From positions 747,450 through 811,449 of the forward strand of contig NZ_KV700385.1 in the NCBI RefSeq assembly GCF_001687305.1: a stretch of DNA of 64,000 nt, written 5' to 3'. The DNA comes from Actinomyces vulturis (lineage in GTDB: Bacteria; Actinomycetota; Actinomycetes; Actinomycetales; Actinomycetaceae). A program made the translations under genes and the position numbers. Positions 36,073-46,756 of this stretch are shown in pieces (position 1 is the stretch's first letter; the number at the start of each line of letters is the position of its first letter). Under the pieces are notes generated by a model. That model had not been told where the DNA came from. It made no database searches and was given only the letters and a program-made list of their open reading frames with translations.

Positions 36073-36855
36073 CTAAAGCAGCATGGCCTGATAGGACGAG
36101 GGCTGCGGGTCGGGCATAGCGGCGGGGCTGGTTATCTTTGCCCATTCAATTGGTTGTGCCCCTTGTTCAATAAGAAGAGCATTCACGGCGCTAAAGGGAC
36201 GTGAGCCAAAAAATCCCCGGGAGGCAGACAGAGGCGAAGGGTGAGCGGAGGCGACAATCGGTGTCTGTTGAAGAAGCGAGGAAAGGGACTGCGCGCTGCG
36301 CCCCCACAGCACAGCCACTAACGGCAGGCCGCGGTCATTGAGAATGCGTACTACATCCTGCGTGACCTGTTGCCAACCCCAACGCTGATGGGAATTGGCA
36401 TTGCCCACTTCTACGCTTAGTACAGTGTTCAGTAGCATCACTCCCTGTTCACTCCACTCACTCAAATCGCCCGATGTCGGGTAGTCGCCGCCCACATCGG
36501 CGACTAGTTCCTTATATATATTGGTCAGGCTTCGGGGTAGGGGGGTGGTGGGAGAGACCGAAAAACTTAGACCCACGGCGTCGCCCTCAGTAGGATAGGG
36601 GTCCTGGCCGAGAATGAGGACGCTCGTGAACTCAATTGGTTGAGACAGCGCTCGAAAAATATTGCTTGGACGAGGCGCTACGCGAACGCCCTGCGCTTCG
36701 GATTGGCATAGACGAGTAGCAAGTTCGGTGATGAGGGCGTCGTGAGTAGACAACGCCGATGCCCACGACGGATGCATCGCATCACGGCAATGGCGCACAA
36801 AGCAGTCAGGGACGTCTGAGTCGTGAACAGGGCACATCAGTATTTCACTCACCAT
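36073..36855 (-). CDS. ung: Uracil-DNA glycosylase
   Basis: Family 1 glycosylase that excises uracil from DNA. GQDPYPTEGDAVGLSFSV carries the catalytic Asp and the uracil-pocket residues, and AHPSPLSASRGFFG the conserved His and minor-groove loop. Length 260 residues from ATG 36855. On the minus strand TACAGT lies six bases before this ATG, so a leaderless start fits better than the longer reading frame. The start is 57 bp from the divergent LytR_C gene, whose promoter nearly abuts. Confidence 0.95.
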   Translation of the reverse strand: MVSEILMCPVHDSDVPDCFVRHCRDAMHPSWASALSTHDALITELATRLCQSEAQGVRVAPRPSNIFRALSQPIEFTSVLILGQDPYPTEGDAVGLSFSVSPTTPLPRSLTNIYKELVADVGGDYPTSGDLSEWSEQGVMLLNTVLSVEVGNANSHQRWGWQQVTQDVVRILNDRGLPLVAVLWGRSAQSLSSLLQQTPIVASAHPSPLSASRGFFGSRPFSAVNALLIEQGAQPIEWAKITSPAAMPDPQPSSYQAMLL

Positions 36856-36912
36856 AAGATCACTGTAGCGCGCCGTATCCACTCATTGGCCGTTCGCCGG
36901 TAGCCTGGAGAG

Positions 36913-37536
36913 GTGAAAACTTACGATTACCCCGAGGATGAATTCGACGTCTCTGACGCTACCGGCCCCATTCCGGTTGGTGTTCACCGTGCTCGTGTTC
37001 CCATGTGGCGCTCTTGGTTGCCACTCTTACTCATCCTCGTCATTGCTCCTGCTTTGGCATGGGGGGCAGTAAGTTTGCTTGGCAGTGCTAGCGATAACCC
37101 GGTGGCGAGTGCCTTAGGTAAGGGTACTGAGAGTGCTCAACCCGTTGAGAATCAGGGGAGCGAGCAGACTGCTGCTCCCACCGAAGAAGCCAGTGTTCAG
37201 GCCACGCCGAGTTCTCCTGCTGATGATGACATCGACAGCAATCAGGTGAATTTCTCTACTGGCATTACTATTCACAACGGCACTACCACCAATGGCCTGG
37301 CAACTCGCAGCGGTGACAAACTCAAACTCAAGGGATTTTCCTCAGTTGATGTGGTTCCCGGTGTTTATGAGATGGACTACCCATCTGATTCGACCGTTTT
37401 TTACGCATCCGAAAATGATAAGACCACTGCTGAAGTAGTGGCGCGATTACTGGGTATTGATCAAGTTATCGAAAGTGCTGATGAAGCGCAGTCCAATCCC
37501 ATCGTGGTGGTATTGCGCGCAGAAACCGGTGAGTAA
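36913..37536 (+). CDS. Membrane protein with LytR_C-like domain
   Basis: A 207-residue protein. A short acidic cytoplasmic start, one membrane helix at ~35-58 (SWLPLLLILVIAPALAWGAV), a Ser/Glu/Gln-rich linker, then an extracellular LytR_C-type domain: FSTGITIHNGTTTNGLA, DVVPGVYEMDY, TVFYASENDKTTAEVVARLLG and a VVVLR end. Such domains occur in cell-envelope proteins that assist wall-polymer attachment. TAGCCT (36901-36906) is six bases before GTG 36913: leaderless candidate. It lies upstream of groEL, separated by the CIRCE region. Confidence 0.82.
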   Translation: MKTYDYPEDEFDVSDATGPIPVGVHRARVPMWRSWLPLLLILVIAPALAWGAVSLLGSASDNPVASALGKGTESAQPVENQGSEQTAAPTEEASVQATPSSPADDDIDSNQVNFSTGITIHNGTTTNGLATRSGDKLKLKGFSSVDVVPGVYEMDYPSDSTVFYASENDKTTAEVVARLLGIDQVIESADEAQSNPIVVVLRAETGE

Positions 37537-37590
37537 ATGGAAAATTGAGTCGGTGTGACTCAATTTACCGCTTCGCCCAGGGCCGAGCAT

Positions 37591-37617
37591 CTTGCACTCT
37601 GGCCCTGAGAGTGCCAA
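37591..37617 (+). promoter_or_regulatory. CIRCE element 1 (HrcA operator)
   Basis: CTTGCACTC-N9-GAGTGCCAA, close to the consensus TTAGCACTC-N9-GAGTGCTAA. It lies 145 bp upstream of groEL. Confidence 0.85.
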
Positions 37618-37625
37618 CATTGCTA

Positions 37626-39387
<1,762 letters not shown>

Positions 39388-39452
39388 TTCAACGATCAGT
39401 GCGCATGAGTGAACTTGCACTATGCAGATGAACTTATGCCCATGAAATCTTT

Positions 39453-39497
39453 GGCGGTGGCCGCCATCCGTAAGGGTGGCGGCCACCGCCCTTTCTT
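39453..39497 (+). terminator. Terminator of groEL
   Basis: GGCGGTGGCCGCCA (39453-39466) / TGGCGGCCACCGCC (39477-39490) followed by CTTTCTT. Confidence 0.88.
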
Positions 39498-39564
39498 GTC
39501 GATAGGGGAGAGGTCACCATTGGCGACATAGCGATAGGACCTAGGTCGCCGGTAGGCTTAAAAG

Positions 39565-41031
39565 GTGCGTGACTGGATGAAAAGCAAGAAAGCCGCTGTA
39601 ATTGCGGGAGCAGGCGTGATCGTTCTGTGTGCTGGTGCAGGAACCGCAGCATATGGGCTTCACTACGATGACCGTGCTCTTCCTGGAACAAGCGTGCTTG
39701 GACAAGACGTCTCTGGAATGGACCGTCAAGCCCTCATCAACGATCTTCACCAGCGTGCTGACAAAGCTACGTTGGAAGTGAGCGTTGATGGGCCAAACCC
39801 GGCGACGTATACCGCAACACTTGCTGATCTAGGTATCACTCTGAACGCTGAAGCCACAGCAGAACAGATTCTCCAGCGCAGTGAATCTTGGCCGGACCGC
39901 TTCACCGCACTCATTAATGATGAAAGCATCATTCCCGTTATCACTCGCGATGATGCAGTCTTTACCGCCTATGTCGACCAACTTACCGCCGATGTTGCTG
40001 AGCCTATGCTCAATGCCAAAGTCACTTTGAACGACGAAAATATTTTTGTAGTTACTCCTGCACAAGCAGGCTATGAAGTGGACCCTTCCAAACTTAAGGC
40101 GGCTACTGATGCGTTGGTAAGCAATCTTAAGCCTGCGCAAGTCACCGTCAGCGTGAGTGAAAAAGAACCACGCGTTACCACTGAACAGGCACAAGAATTG
40201 GCAGATCAAGCTAACGCCACGCTTGATGCTACCTTCCAACTGTGGGACGGTATCGACAACTTTCCTGCAAATCGCCAAGTCAAAGCATCCTGGATTGTGA
40301 TGCCCAGTGCTGCGGATATCGAAGCGGGATCGCCGGATAACCCCGCAACTTTCAGCGTTGATGATCAGGCTATTCGTCAATGGGTTAGTAGCACTGCTGC
40401 TGCTACCAATACTGAGACCGAGCAGGGTCTACGTACCGTTAACGGTAATGGTGAACAGGTGGCAGTTACTCGTTACGGTGCCATCGGTTGGACGGTTATT
40501 AATGCCCAGGATGTGGCAACTCAAGCAGTTGATGCATTTTCCAAAGGTGAAGATTTCACTGGTGATCTCGAATATGACGAGGCGCAAGCTTGGCAGGACC
40601 GTACTGTCCCTACCGGAGATGCCATTACTGCCTATTCGCCGGGACCTGGTGAAAAGTGGATTGATATTGATCTTGCTAACCACACCGTCGCCGCGTATCA
40701 AGGTCGTAGCCTGGTATGGGGGCCTGTCGGTATGGTGGCAGGTGCTCCTGCCACTCCTACTGTTCAAGGCGTATATTACGTGACCCGCCAGGTTGCCGAT
40801 GACACAATGCGTGGCGAAAATGCTGACGGTACAACCTATGAAACTGCTAATGTTCCATGGGCAACCTACTTCTACTCTGGCTACGCCCTTCATGGTGCCT
40901 ACTGGCGTGGAACCTTCGGCTATGACGCTGGCGCAGGAGGTTCACACGGATGCGTTAACCTTGCCCCCGAAGATGCTCACTGGATTTTTGACTGGGCAGT
41001 TCCCGGAACAACCGTCGTCTCCCACTCCTGA
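39565..41031 (+). CDS. L,D-transpeptidase (YkuD) with N-terminal membrane anchor
   Basis: A 488-residue enzyme forming 3-3 peptidoglycan crosslinks or attaching proteins to the wall. Membrane helix ~8-30 (AAVIAGAGVIVLCAGAGTAA), then a ~300-residue extracellular region with two putative PG_binding_4-like repeats (GQDVSGMDRQALINDL). The C-terminal YkuD domain has IDIDLANHTVAAYQGRSL, then GYALHGAYWRGTFG and the catalytic SHGCVNLAPEDA. TAGGCT (39553-39558) is six bases before GTG 39565, and there is no ribosome site: leaderless candidate. Confidence 0.93.
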   Translation: MRDWMKSKKAAVIAGAGVIVLCAGAGTAAYGLHYDDRALPGTSVLGQDVSGMDRQALINDLHQRADKATLEVSVDGPNPATYTATLADLGITLNAEATAEQILQRSESWPDRFTALINDESIIPVITRDDAVFTAYVDQLTADVAEPMLNAKVTLNDENIFVVTPAQAGYEVDPSKLKAATDALVSNLKPAQVTVSVSEKEPRVTTEQAQELADQANATLDATFQLWDGIDNFPANRQVKASWIVMPSAADIEAGSPDNPATFSVDDQAIRQWVSSTAAATNTETEQGLRTVNGNGEQVAVTRYGAIGWTVINAQDVATQAVDAFSKGEDFTGDLEYDEAQAWQDRTVPTGDAITAYSPGPGEKWIDIDLANHTVAAYQGRSLVWGPVGMVAGAPATPTVQGVYYVTRQVADDTMRGENADGTTYETANVPWATYFYSGYALHGAYWRGTFGYDAGAGGSHGCVNLAPEDAHWIFDWAVPGTTVVSHS

Positions 41032-41084
41032 CCTTACCCCTGAGGGTGCACATATCAGTGTGTCTTGTGGGGATGGGAAGTAAG

Positions 41085-41378
41085 TTAGGAAGTCTGGAAC
41101 AGAGAAGAGTTTTGGGATTCGGCGTCGTCGTAACTGATGGCGGCTTGATCTAAGGCAGTGCTGATCGAATCGAGTACGTCTTGAACGTTGATCTGGGCGG
41201 CATGCCACTGAGTAGCACAATCTCCCATTGCTATTGATGCTTGACCACTCCAGGACGTTTGTAGATCAGTTAAATCCGCAGCCATCGCGTCAGCCTCGGC
41301 CTGAATTGTGGAAATGCGGGTGCGTGTGCGGCTGGCTGCATCAGTAATGAGGGCGGTGTCAACAGAAAAAACTGGCAT
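41085..41378 (-). CDS. WXG100 (ESAT-6-like) protein
   Basis: A 97-residue helical hairpin protein with the central motif SWSGQAS and helices rich in Ala/Asp/Gln. The family is secreted by type VII systems or serves as fused domains. ATG 41378 has GGAGG 6 nt upstream. No EccC/EsxB partner or other T7SS gene is in the window. The ending DDAESQNSSLFQTS lacks an obvious YxxxD/E signal, so it may be a secreted partner or a solitary member. Confidence 0.82.
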   Translation of the reverse strand: MPVFSVDTALITDAASRTRTRISTIQAEADAMAADLTDLQTSWSGQASIAMGDCATQWHAAQINVQDVLDSISTALDQAAISYDDAESQNSSLFQTS

Positions 41379-41567
41379 GAGAACCTCCAAGAATGAGAAT
41401 GTTTTCCCATCCTAGAAAGGAATCTTTTCCTAGCCGTATGCTGCTGTGAACAGACCTAGTGGGGAGACATCAATATATGGTTGTGGGGAAAGAAACCGAT
41501 GCGCTGGCGCTTGTTATCTGGGTACGTCGCGTTTTTAATGCCTACCGGAGATGAGCAAGTTGGGAAC

Positions 41568-43043
41568 TCACACGGTAGGTGAATGTTCCGCCAACGGTAG
41601 GAGGATACGAACGGTAGCGCCACCCCCGGGAGTGTTTTGCATCGAGACATGACCATGATGCATTTCAATAATTGTCGCGACGATAGCCAAACCAAGGCCG
41701 GAACCGCCGGTTTCACGGTTGCGTGACGAATCCGAGCGGTAGAAACGCTCGAAGACACGCTCCATATCGGCTGGGCTCACTCCCGGTCCGTGGTCGCGAA
41801 TCTCGATAATGGCCATCTCTTTATCCTTGCCCAAAGCAATCTCCACGGGAGAATCTTCAGGTGTGTAACGCAAGATGTTACCGATGAGGTTAGTTAACAC
41901 CTGGCTCAGGCGATCCTGATCGCCCATCACCGTAATGCTCGGAGCGTCGCTTACCCCATCAAGGGCAACTACCGCACTGTCACGATCTGGAGCAAGAACG
42001 CTTAAATCAATGAGAGCCTGGACAGCAAGCGCCGTCATATCCACCGGACGCATGGTGATGGTGTGCCCCTCATCCATGCGAGCCAAGCGAAGAAGATCTT
42101 CCACCAGACGGCCCATACGGGTTGCTTCAGCTTCAATGCGCCCCATCACTTCACCAGTGCGTTCTTCGGGAACGCCGCCCATGCGATATAACTCGCCGTA
42201 GCCACGCATCGTCGCCAGAGGAGTGCGCAACTCGTGAGAGGCATCGGAAACAAAGCGTTGCATACGCTGCTGAGCTACTTCACGAAGATCAAAGGCTTGC
42301 TCAATTTGCGCAAGCATGGAGTTAAGGGAACGCTGCAAACCGCCAACCTCTGTGGTCACGGGCTCGCTCACGTCAACACGAGCTGATAGGTCCCCGCTAG
42401 CGATACGACCAGCAACAGATTCGATGTTACGTAGAGGCTGTAGGTTCCGTTGTACTAGATAACTGGAAATAATCGCACCACTCATCACCACGGCCAGACC
42501 AGTCATTGCTACGACGAGACGAGTACGTTCCACTGTTTCCATGATGTCCGTCAGTGGCAGACCAATGACAACAGTGCCGATAGTCTTGCCGGTTCGAGAA
42601 TCCATGATTTGACCGGTGATTACACGCCACTGATGGTGTGGAAGATTCGATGAAATCGTTCGAGGTCCCTGGGAAATATCTGTCAGATCCACTTCGCGCA
42701 CATGGGGGAAACCATATTCGCCGGCAGTGCGATCAGAGAGGAACGTGTCAGTGTGACCGTCGAGATAATCGGCATGTACGTAGTAGGTAGAGAGCATCGT
42801 CTCGGACTCGCCACTCTTCAACTGTGGCAGAGTCTGATTACCAATGGCTTCGGCAGTTGTGGTCAACTGGGTATCAACCTGGCCGAGTAAATGTGTGTAC
42901 AACATTGATGTGACCACGGCTGATGAAATCGCCAGACCTGCGGTCAACACCATTGTGGTCATTACCGTAAGGCGCGCAGTTAAGGGAAGACGTCGCCAGT
43001 GCCAATTCAGGCGAAGTTGGCGTTTGGGGAAAAGGATAGACAT
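41568..43043 (-). CDS. Sensor histidine kinase (TrcS-like)
   Basis: A 491-residue kinase: membrane helix ~22-45, extracellular sensor ~50-155, second helix ~165-185 (LVVAMTGLAVVMSGAIIS), HAMP, HisKA with VSDASHELRTPLATMRGYGE, and ATPase N box NLIGNILRYT, IRDHGPGVSP and GGSGLGLAIV. It follows its response-regulator gene by 3 bp. Overall architecture and partner resemble mycobacterial TrcS. The stimulus is not predictable; neighbouring L,D-transpeptidase and WXG100 genes hint at envelope stress. Confidence 0.92.
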   Translation of the reverse strand: MSILFPKRQLRLNWHWRRLPLTARLTVMTTMVLTAGLAISSAVVTSMLYTHLLGQVDTQLTTTAEAIGNQTLPQLKSGESETMLSTYYVHADYLDGHTDTFLSDRTAGEYGFPHVREVDLTDISQGPRTISSNLPHHQWRVITGQIMDSRTGKTIGTVVIGLPLTDIMETVERTRLVVAMTGLAVVMSGAIISSYLVQRNLQPLRNIESVAGRIASGDLSARVDVSEPVTTEVGGLQRSLNSMLAQIEQAFDLREVAQQRMQRFVSDASHELRTPLATMRGYGELYRMGGVPEERTGEVMGRIEAEATRMGRLVEDLLRLARMDEGHTITMRPVDMTALAVQALIDLSVLAPDRDSAVVALDGVSDAPSITVMGDQDRLSQVLTNLIGNILRYTPEDSPVEIALGKDKEMAIIEIRDHGPGVSPADMERVFERFYRSDSSRNRETGGSGLGLAIVATIIEMHHGHVSMQNTPGGGATVRILLPLAEHSPTV

Positions 43044-43046
43044 CGC

Positions 43047-43787
43047 TTACTGGGCCTTTGGCTGGCGAATCATGTATCCCACTCCGCGACGAGTCTGAAT
43101 GAGAGGAGTGACTTCATTTCCATCAGTATCGGAAATCTGGTCAACTTTACGGCGCAAATAGGAAATGTATGATTCCACGATTGCTGCATCGCCATTCCAG
43201 TCATATTCCCATACGTGGTCAAGAATCTGAGCTTTGGACAGTACGCGACCAGCATTAAGCATGAGGTAGCGGAGTAGTTTGAATTCTGTGGGGCTCAGTT
43301 CAATGTCCTGACCTGCGCGGTGAACTTCGTGAGCGTCTTCATCCAGGATGAGATCAGCAACGCGAATCTTGCCGTCATCATTCTTCTGGGAACCTGGGTT
43401 GGTACGACGCAGGATGGCGCGAATGCGAGCAACAACTTCTTCCAGACCGAAAGGCTTGGTCACGTAGTCATCGCCACCGACGGTAAGGCCTTGGACTTTA
43501 TCGGCCATGTCATCACGGGCGGTGAGGAACAAGATAGGGGTGGACATGCCGTTTTCATGCATGTGCCGTGCCACGGTGAAACCGTCAATGTCGGGAAGCA
43601 TGACATCTAGAACCACAAGGTCTGGACGCTCCTCTTCCACTGCGTGGAGGGCATCACGTCCGTTCGCGGCAGCGGATACCTCAAAGCCTGCGAAGCGTAG
43701 GGATGAGGCGAGCAGATCTCGGATGTTGGGTTCATCGTCAACAACGAGGAGATGGGCTTCAGCCTGAGAAGTGCGTGATGATTCCAT
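43047..43787 (-). CDS. OmpR-family response regulator (TrcR-like)
   Basis: 246 residues. Receiver with VVDDEPN, phospho-acceptor Asp in LVVLDVMLPDIDG, T in LTARDD and K in YVTKPFG. The winged-helix domain contains LSPTEFKLLRYLMLNAGRVLSKAQILDHVWEYDW-type sequence and YISYLRRKVD. ATG 43787 lacks a ribosome site. CATTGT seven bases before it may be a -10 for a leaderless start, but this is less convincing than the other cases. Transcribed with the kinase gene. Confidence 0.93.
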   Translation of the reverse strand: MESSRTSQAEAHLLVVDDEPNIRDLLASSLRFAGFEVSAAANGRDALHAVEEERPDLVVLDVMLPDIDGFTVARHMHENGMSTPILFLTARDDMADKVQGLTVGGDDYVTKPFGLEEVVARIRAILRRTNPGSQKNDDGKIRVADLILDEDAHEVHRAGQDIELSPTEFKLLRYLMLNAGRVLSKAQILDHVWEYDWNGDAAIVESYISYLRRKVDQISDTDGNEVTPLIQTRRGVGYMIRQPKAQ

Positions 43788-43799
43788 AAGAACAACAAT

Positions 43800-43831
43800 G
43801 CGCGCCCAAACTGGAAGTTTGCTGGACGCGC
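43800..43831 (-). terminator. Hairpin between NYN gene and response regulator
   Basis: A GCGCG...CGCGC outer stem with an AAACT-GGA-AGTTT inner stem, then a T-rich run on the minus strand. Confidence 0.6.
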
Positions 43832-43857
43832 ACTGTGTGTTGTGTGGATCAAAATAT

Positions 43858-44427
43858 TTAGATGAAGGAGGTCGGGTCGAACTCTTCCAAAGGAATAATA
43901 CGAACTCGCGGCAGCGGGCTCGTGAATGCTGATACATCGGCTTCAAGATCGTAAATTTGCAGGCCCTGCGTCTCGAGAGCGGCTAACTGCCCGTTGAGAA
44001 ATTCGCGGAAGCATAGTACGCCTACTTGGCAACCCACATTCAACAGGCGTTCAATCTGAGGAATGTAGTCGCCATCGTGGCTAGCGAGAAGAATCTGAGC
44101 CCAAGGACCGCGTTCAGCAATCGCATCAAGGGTGCGCTGAATACCGATATCAACAACTTTTTCTTCTAAGCCACCAGACAGCGGAATGGGACGGTAGTTC
44201 ATTGCAAGAAGTGCCTGAACAAACCCCATTGGCATGTGGCCAGACGTGGCATTGAGGAAGAAAAGGGCATGAGAGCCAGTCTTTTCTTCGGTCATGCCAT
44301 TGCAGTAGGACAGAACCCTGTCCCACCGGGGACGTTCGTCAGGTTCAGGGCGTCGACCAAGGACGCTCATTCCTAACGTTGCATCAATATTTTCTCCATC
44401 AACAAGGAGATAAGTGGGGCGACTCAT
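43858..44427 (-). CDS. NYN-domain (PIN-like) ribonuclease family protein
   Basis: A 189-residue NYN/LabA-like protein. TYLLVDGENIDATLG supplies the first acidic residue, VVDIGIQRTLDAIAE the second, and LLASHDGDYIPQIERLL the SxDxDF-type motif; the family cleaves RNA. A C-terminal ~40-residue extension ends in an acidic/hydrophobic tail. On the minus strand TAGCAT lies seven bases before ATG 44427, so I prefer this start to the one nine bases upstream, which falls inside the -10 box. Confidence 0.85.
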   Translation of the reverse strand: MSRPTYLLVDGENIDATLGMSVLGRRPEPDERPRWDRVLSYCNGMTEEKTGSHALFFLNATSGHMPMGFVQALLAMNYRPIPLSGGLEEKVVDIGIQRTLDAIAERGPWAQILLASHDGDYIPQIERLLNVGCQVGVLCFREFLNGQLAALETQGLQIYDLEADVSAFTSPLPRVRIIPLEEFDPTSFI

Positions 44428-44897
44428 GGAGCTCATGCTACCGGCAAAAGAAGAGGGAAGACACTTCCGTGAATAACCTTCCTCTTTATAGAAAATATGC
44501 TGTGAAAACTCTGAAAACTGTCGGATATTGTGGTGATGAGTAATGTCGGAAAGTTGCGTATTTTCTTGATGCCCTAACTGTTTATTGTGAAGTTGGGGCA
44601 GCCTAAGATTTTCGTAGAGATGGCTTACTCGGCCTTCGTCAGGGTCATGATTCCTGCGAGAAGCAAGTGTGACTGGCGTTAGAAACTGTGCTGTTGTAGC
44701 AGGTCTCTGTTGTCCTGTGTTTTATGTGAATGCCGGTGGGGGTGTGCGCTGTGATAGCGCACACCCCCACCGGAGCAGAAAGTACTCGTTTTGATGAGAG
44801 CGCTTAGCCGATACGGTGGGTTAGCCATATGTTGTCTAGCTGACCGTAGTTGCCGGCAGAGATGTTCTTTAGCCGCTCATCACCACTAATGAATGTG
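44428..44897. other. Intergenic region with a long bidirectional hairpin
   Basis: No gene supported over 470 bp. CCGGTGGGGGTGTGCGCT (44733-44750) with its complement (44756-44773) is an 18-bp perfect stem, probably the pspA-like gene's terminator 125 bp past its stop. The remaining ~300 bp up to the NYN promoter contain no recognisable RNA. Confidence 0.5.
44733..44773 (-). terminator. 18-bp perfect hairpin
   Basis: Stem described in the flanking region entry, loop GTGAT. It is assigned to the minus strand because the only gene ending toward it is the PspA homologue. Confidence 0.7.
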
Positions 44898-45737
44898 TCA
44901 GTAGGAGGATTCTTCAGTCCGGTCCTCTTGCTTGTCAGAGAGAGTTGCGAAGATCGCGTCTTCAGCGGAGGAATCGCCAGCAATCTGAGGTAATTCGGAG
45001 GAAGATTCTAACTGGACGCCATTGTGGGCACTCATCAACTGGGCTAGACGAGCATCAGCCTCAGATGCAGCGGAACTCATTTCCAACTCTGCGAACTGGG
45101 ACTCCAATGAAGCGCCAGCAAGTTCTGCCTGTCCCTCAGCGTGAGCTTCAAGACGACGAACCTGGTCCTCGTAGCGAGCAAGTTCACTGGTGGGGTCCAT
45201 GAGGTTAATGGAGCGAATAGCCCCTTGGACTTTCACCTGGGCCTCAGCGCTACGTTGACGAGCAACGAGTTGATCGCGCTTGGTTTTCAGGTCGGTTAGG
45301 CGGCTTTCCATCTGAGTCAAACCAGATTTGAGTTGCTCAACAACCTGACGCTGAGTCTCGATCATGGGTTCAGCATCTTTAGCGGCTTGCTCGGCAGCGA
45401 TCTGCTTAGTCAGAGCAATCTTTGCTAGAGATTCAAATTTATCGGCACCTGCTAAGTCTCCTTCGTTGCGTAACTGTGTGGATTTCGCAACAGCGGCCTG
45501 AGCTTTAGCGCCCCAGTCTCGAGCTTCAGCGAGGTCAGCGTCATGATCTTTCTCAGCCAGGCGTAAGTTACCGATGGTCTGAGCAACGGCATCGCGGGCT
45601 TCAGCAATAGATGAGGTGTAATCCCGAACTAACTGATTCAACATCTTTTCGGGATCCTCTGCTCGATCGAGTAGAGCGTTGATGTTGGCGCGGGTAAGTT
45701 GAGAGATGCGCCCCAGGATGGACTGCTTCTCAGCCAT
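44898..45737 (-). CDS. PspA/IM30 family envelope-stress protein
   Basis: A 279-residue, almost entirely helical coiled-coil protein starting SILGRISQLTRANINALLDRAEDPEKMLNQLVRDY, the family signature. It is an ESCRT-III relative that binds stressed membranes and forms large assemblies. The last ~40 residues are acidic and probably disordered. AAAGG precedes ATG 45737. Divergent from the DUF3027 gene. No pspC or clgR gene is adjacent. Confidence 0.93.
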   Translation of the reverse strand: MAEKQSILGRISQLTRANINALLDRAEDPEKMLNQLVRDYTSSIAEARDAVAQTIGNLRLAEKDHDADLAEARDWGAKAQAAVAKSTQLRNEGDLAGADKFESLAKIALTKQIAAEQAAKDAEPMIETQRQVVEQLKSGLTQMESRLTDLKTKRDQLVARQRSAEAQVKVQGAIRSINLMDPTSELARYEDQVRRLEAHAEGQAELAGASLESQFAELEMSSAASEADARLAQLMSAHNGVQLESSSELPQIAGDSSAEDAIFATLSDKQEDRTEESSY

Positions 45738-45844
45738 GAATCATGCCTTTCGCACAGATAATAGATTGAGGTGAGGAGTAAACCGCACCATACTCTGAGT
45801 CTACGGGGGCACACCCCTTATGCCTACCTTATAGACTAGGGGTT

Positions 45845-46648
45845 GTGACTGAACTTCGTGAACGTGCTGGAAGCCTTCCTAATGCAGCGCAGCAACGCCT
45901 CGCTGCTAAAGATGCTGTGCTCTCGAGCCGGGACACCATTAACATGGCTGCGCGAGCATTGCGTGAAATTGCTGCCGATGATGCCGTTGGTGAACATGTG
46001 GCTAGTGCCAGTACACAACAGCGCGTTGTCACTCACTACTTTAAGTGTCTGATGCCTGGCTACCGAGGTTGGCGTTGGGCTGCGACTGTTGCTCGCGCCC
46101 CTCGTGCGCGGAAAGCAACCATCAGTGAGATGGAGCTTCTCCCAGGTGAAGAAGCTCTTCTCGCACCTGAATGGGTGCCCTGGTCAGAACGCCTTCAACC
46201 CGGTGATGTGTCTCGTTCTGATCGGTTGCCGTTTCGCGAACAAGATGAGCGTCTTGAACCTGGTTGGGAAGCAACAGGAGACCAGGCTGACGAAGTAGCG
46301 TTAGATGAGTTGGACTTAGGGCGTGCTCGCGTTCTTAGTGCCACTGGTGTCGCTCAAGCGGCCCAGCGTTGGTATGACGGTGATCATGGTCCTCGTGCTG
46401 ACGGTGTCCGTAGCGCTCATGCCACCTGCTCTACCTGTGGATTCTTCATGCGGATGGCTGGATCGATGCGCACCCTGTTTGGTGTTTGTGCTAATGAATG
46501 GGCTCAAGATGACGGGCGTGTGGTCTCTGTGGATCATGGGTGTGGCGCTCACTCTGAAACCGATGTCCCCGATCAGGGGCCGGCATGGCCGGTAACGCCC
46601 TCCCATGTCGACGATTCTGCTGACATGGATCTTTCTTCATCGTCCTAG
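45845..46648 (+). CDS. DUF3027 family protein
   Basis: A 267-residue actinobacterial protein of unknown role. The C-terminal third has a conserved Cys/His cluster: CSTCGFFMRMAGSM, FGVCANEWAQDDGRVVS and DHGCGAHSE, likely a metal site. The N-terminus is helical, with YFKCLMPGYRGWRWAATVARAP. TAGACT (45832-45837) is seven bases before GTG 45845: leaderless candidate. Confidence 0.85.
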   Translation: MTELRERAGSLPNAAQQRLAAKDAVLSSRDTINMAARALREIAADDAVGEHVASASTQQRVVTHYFKCLMPGYRGWRWAATVARAPRARKATISEMELLPGEEALLAPEWVPWSERLQPGDVSRSDRLPFREQDERLEPGWEATGDQADEVALDELDLGRARVLSATGVAQAAQRWYDGDHGPRADGVRSAHATCSTCGFFMRMAGSMRTLFGVCANEWAQDDGRVVSVDHGCGAHSETDVPDQGPAWPVTPSHVDDSADMDLSSSS

Positions 46649-46696
46649 TTCCGCGCATTTTTCTGCACCAACTTGGTGTATTCGCGTCATCGTCAG

Positions 46697-46753
46697 GATG
46701 TAATAACGTAAACTGACACCAATAGGCGCTTAAGGTTTCACCTTTATTACATC
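46697..46753 (+). promoter_or_regulatory. Long-spaced inverted repeat around the purine permease promoter
   Basis: GATGTAATAA (46697-46706) and TTATTACATC (46744-46753) form a perfect 10-bp inverted repeat 37 bp apart. TAAACT (46708-46713) directly after the left arm could be the -10 box, and the right arm ends 3 bp before the ATG. The right arm replaces a ribosome site. Confidence 0.45.
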
Positions 46754-46756
46754 GTC

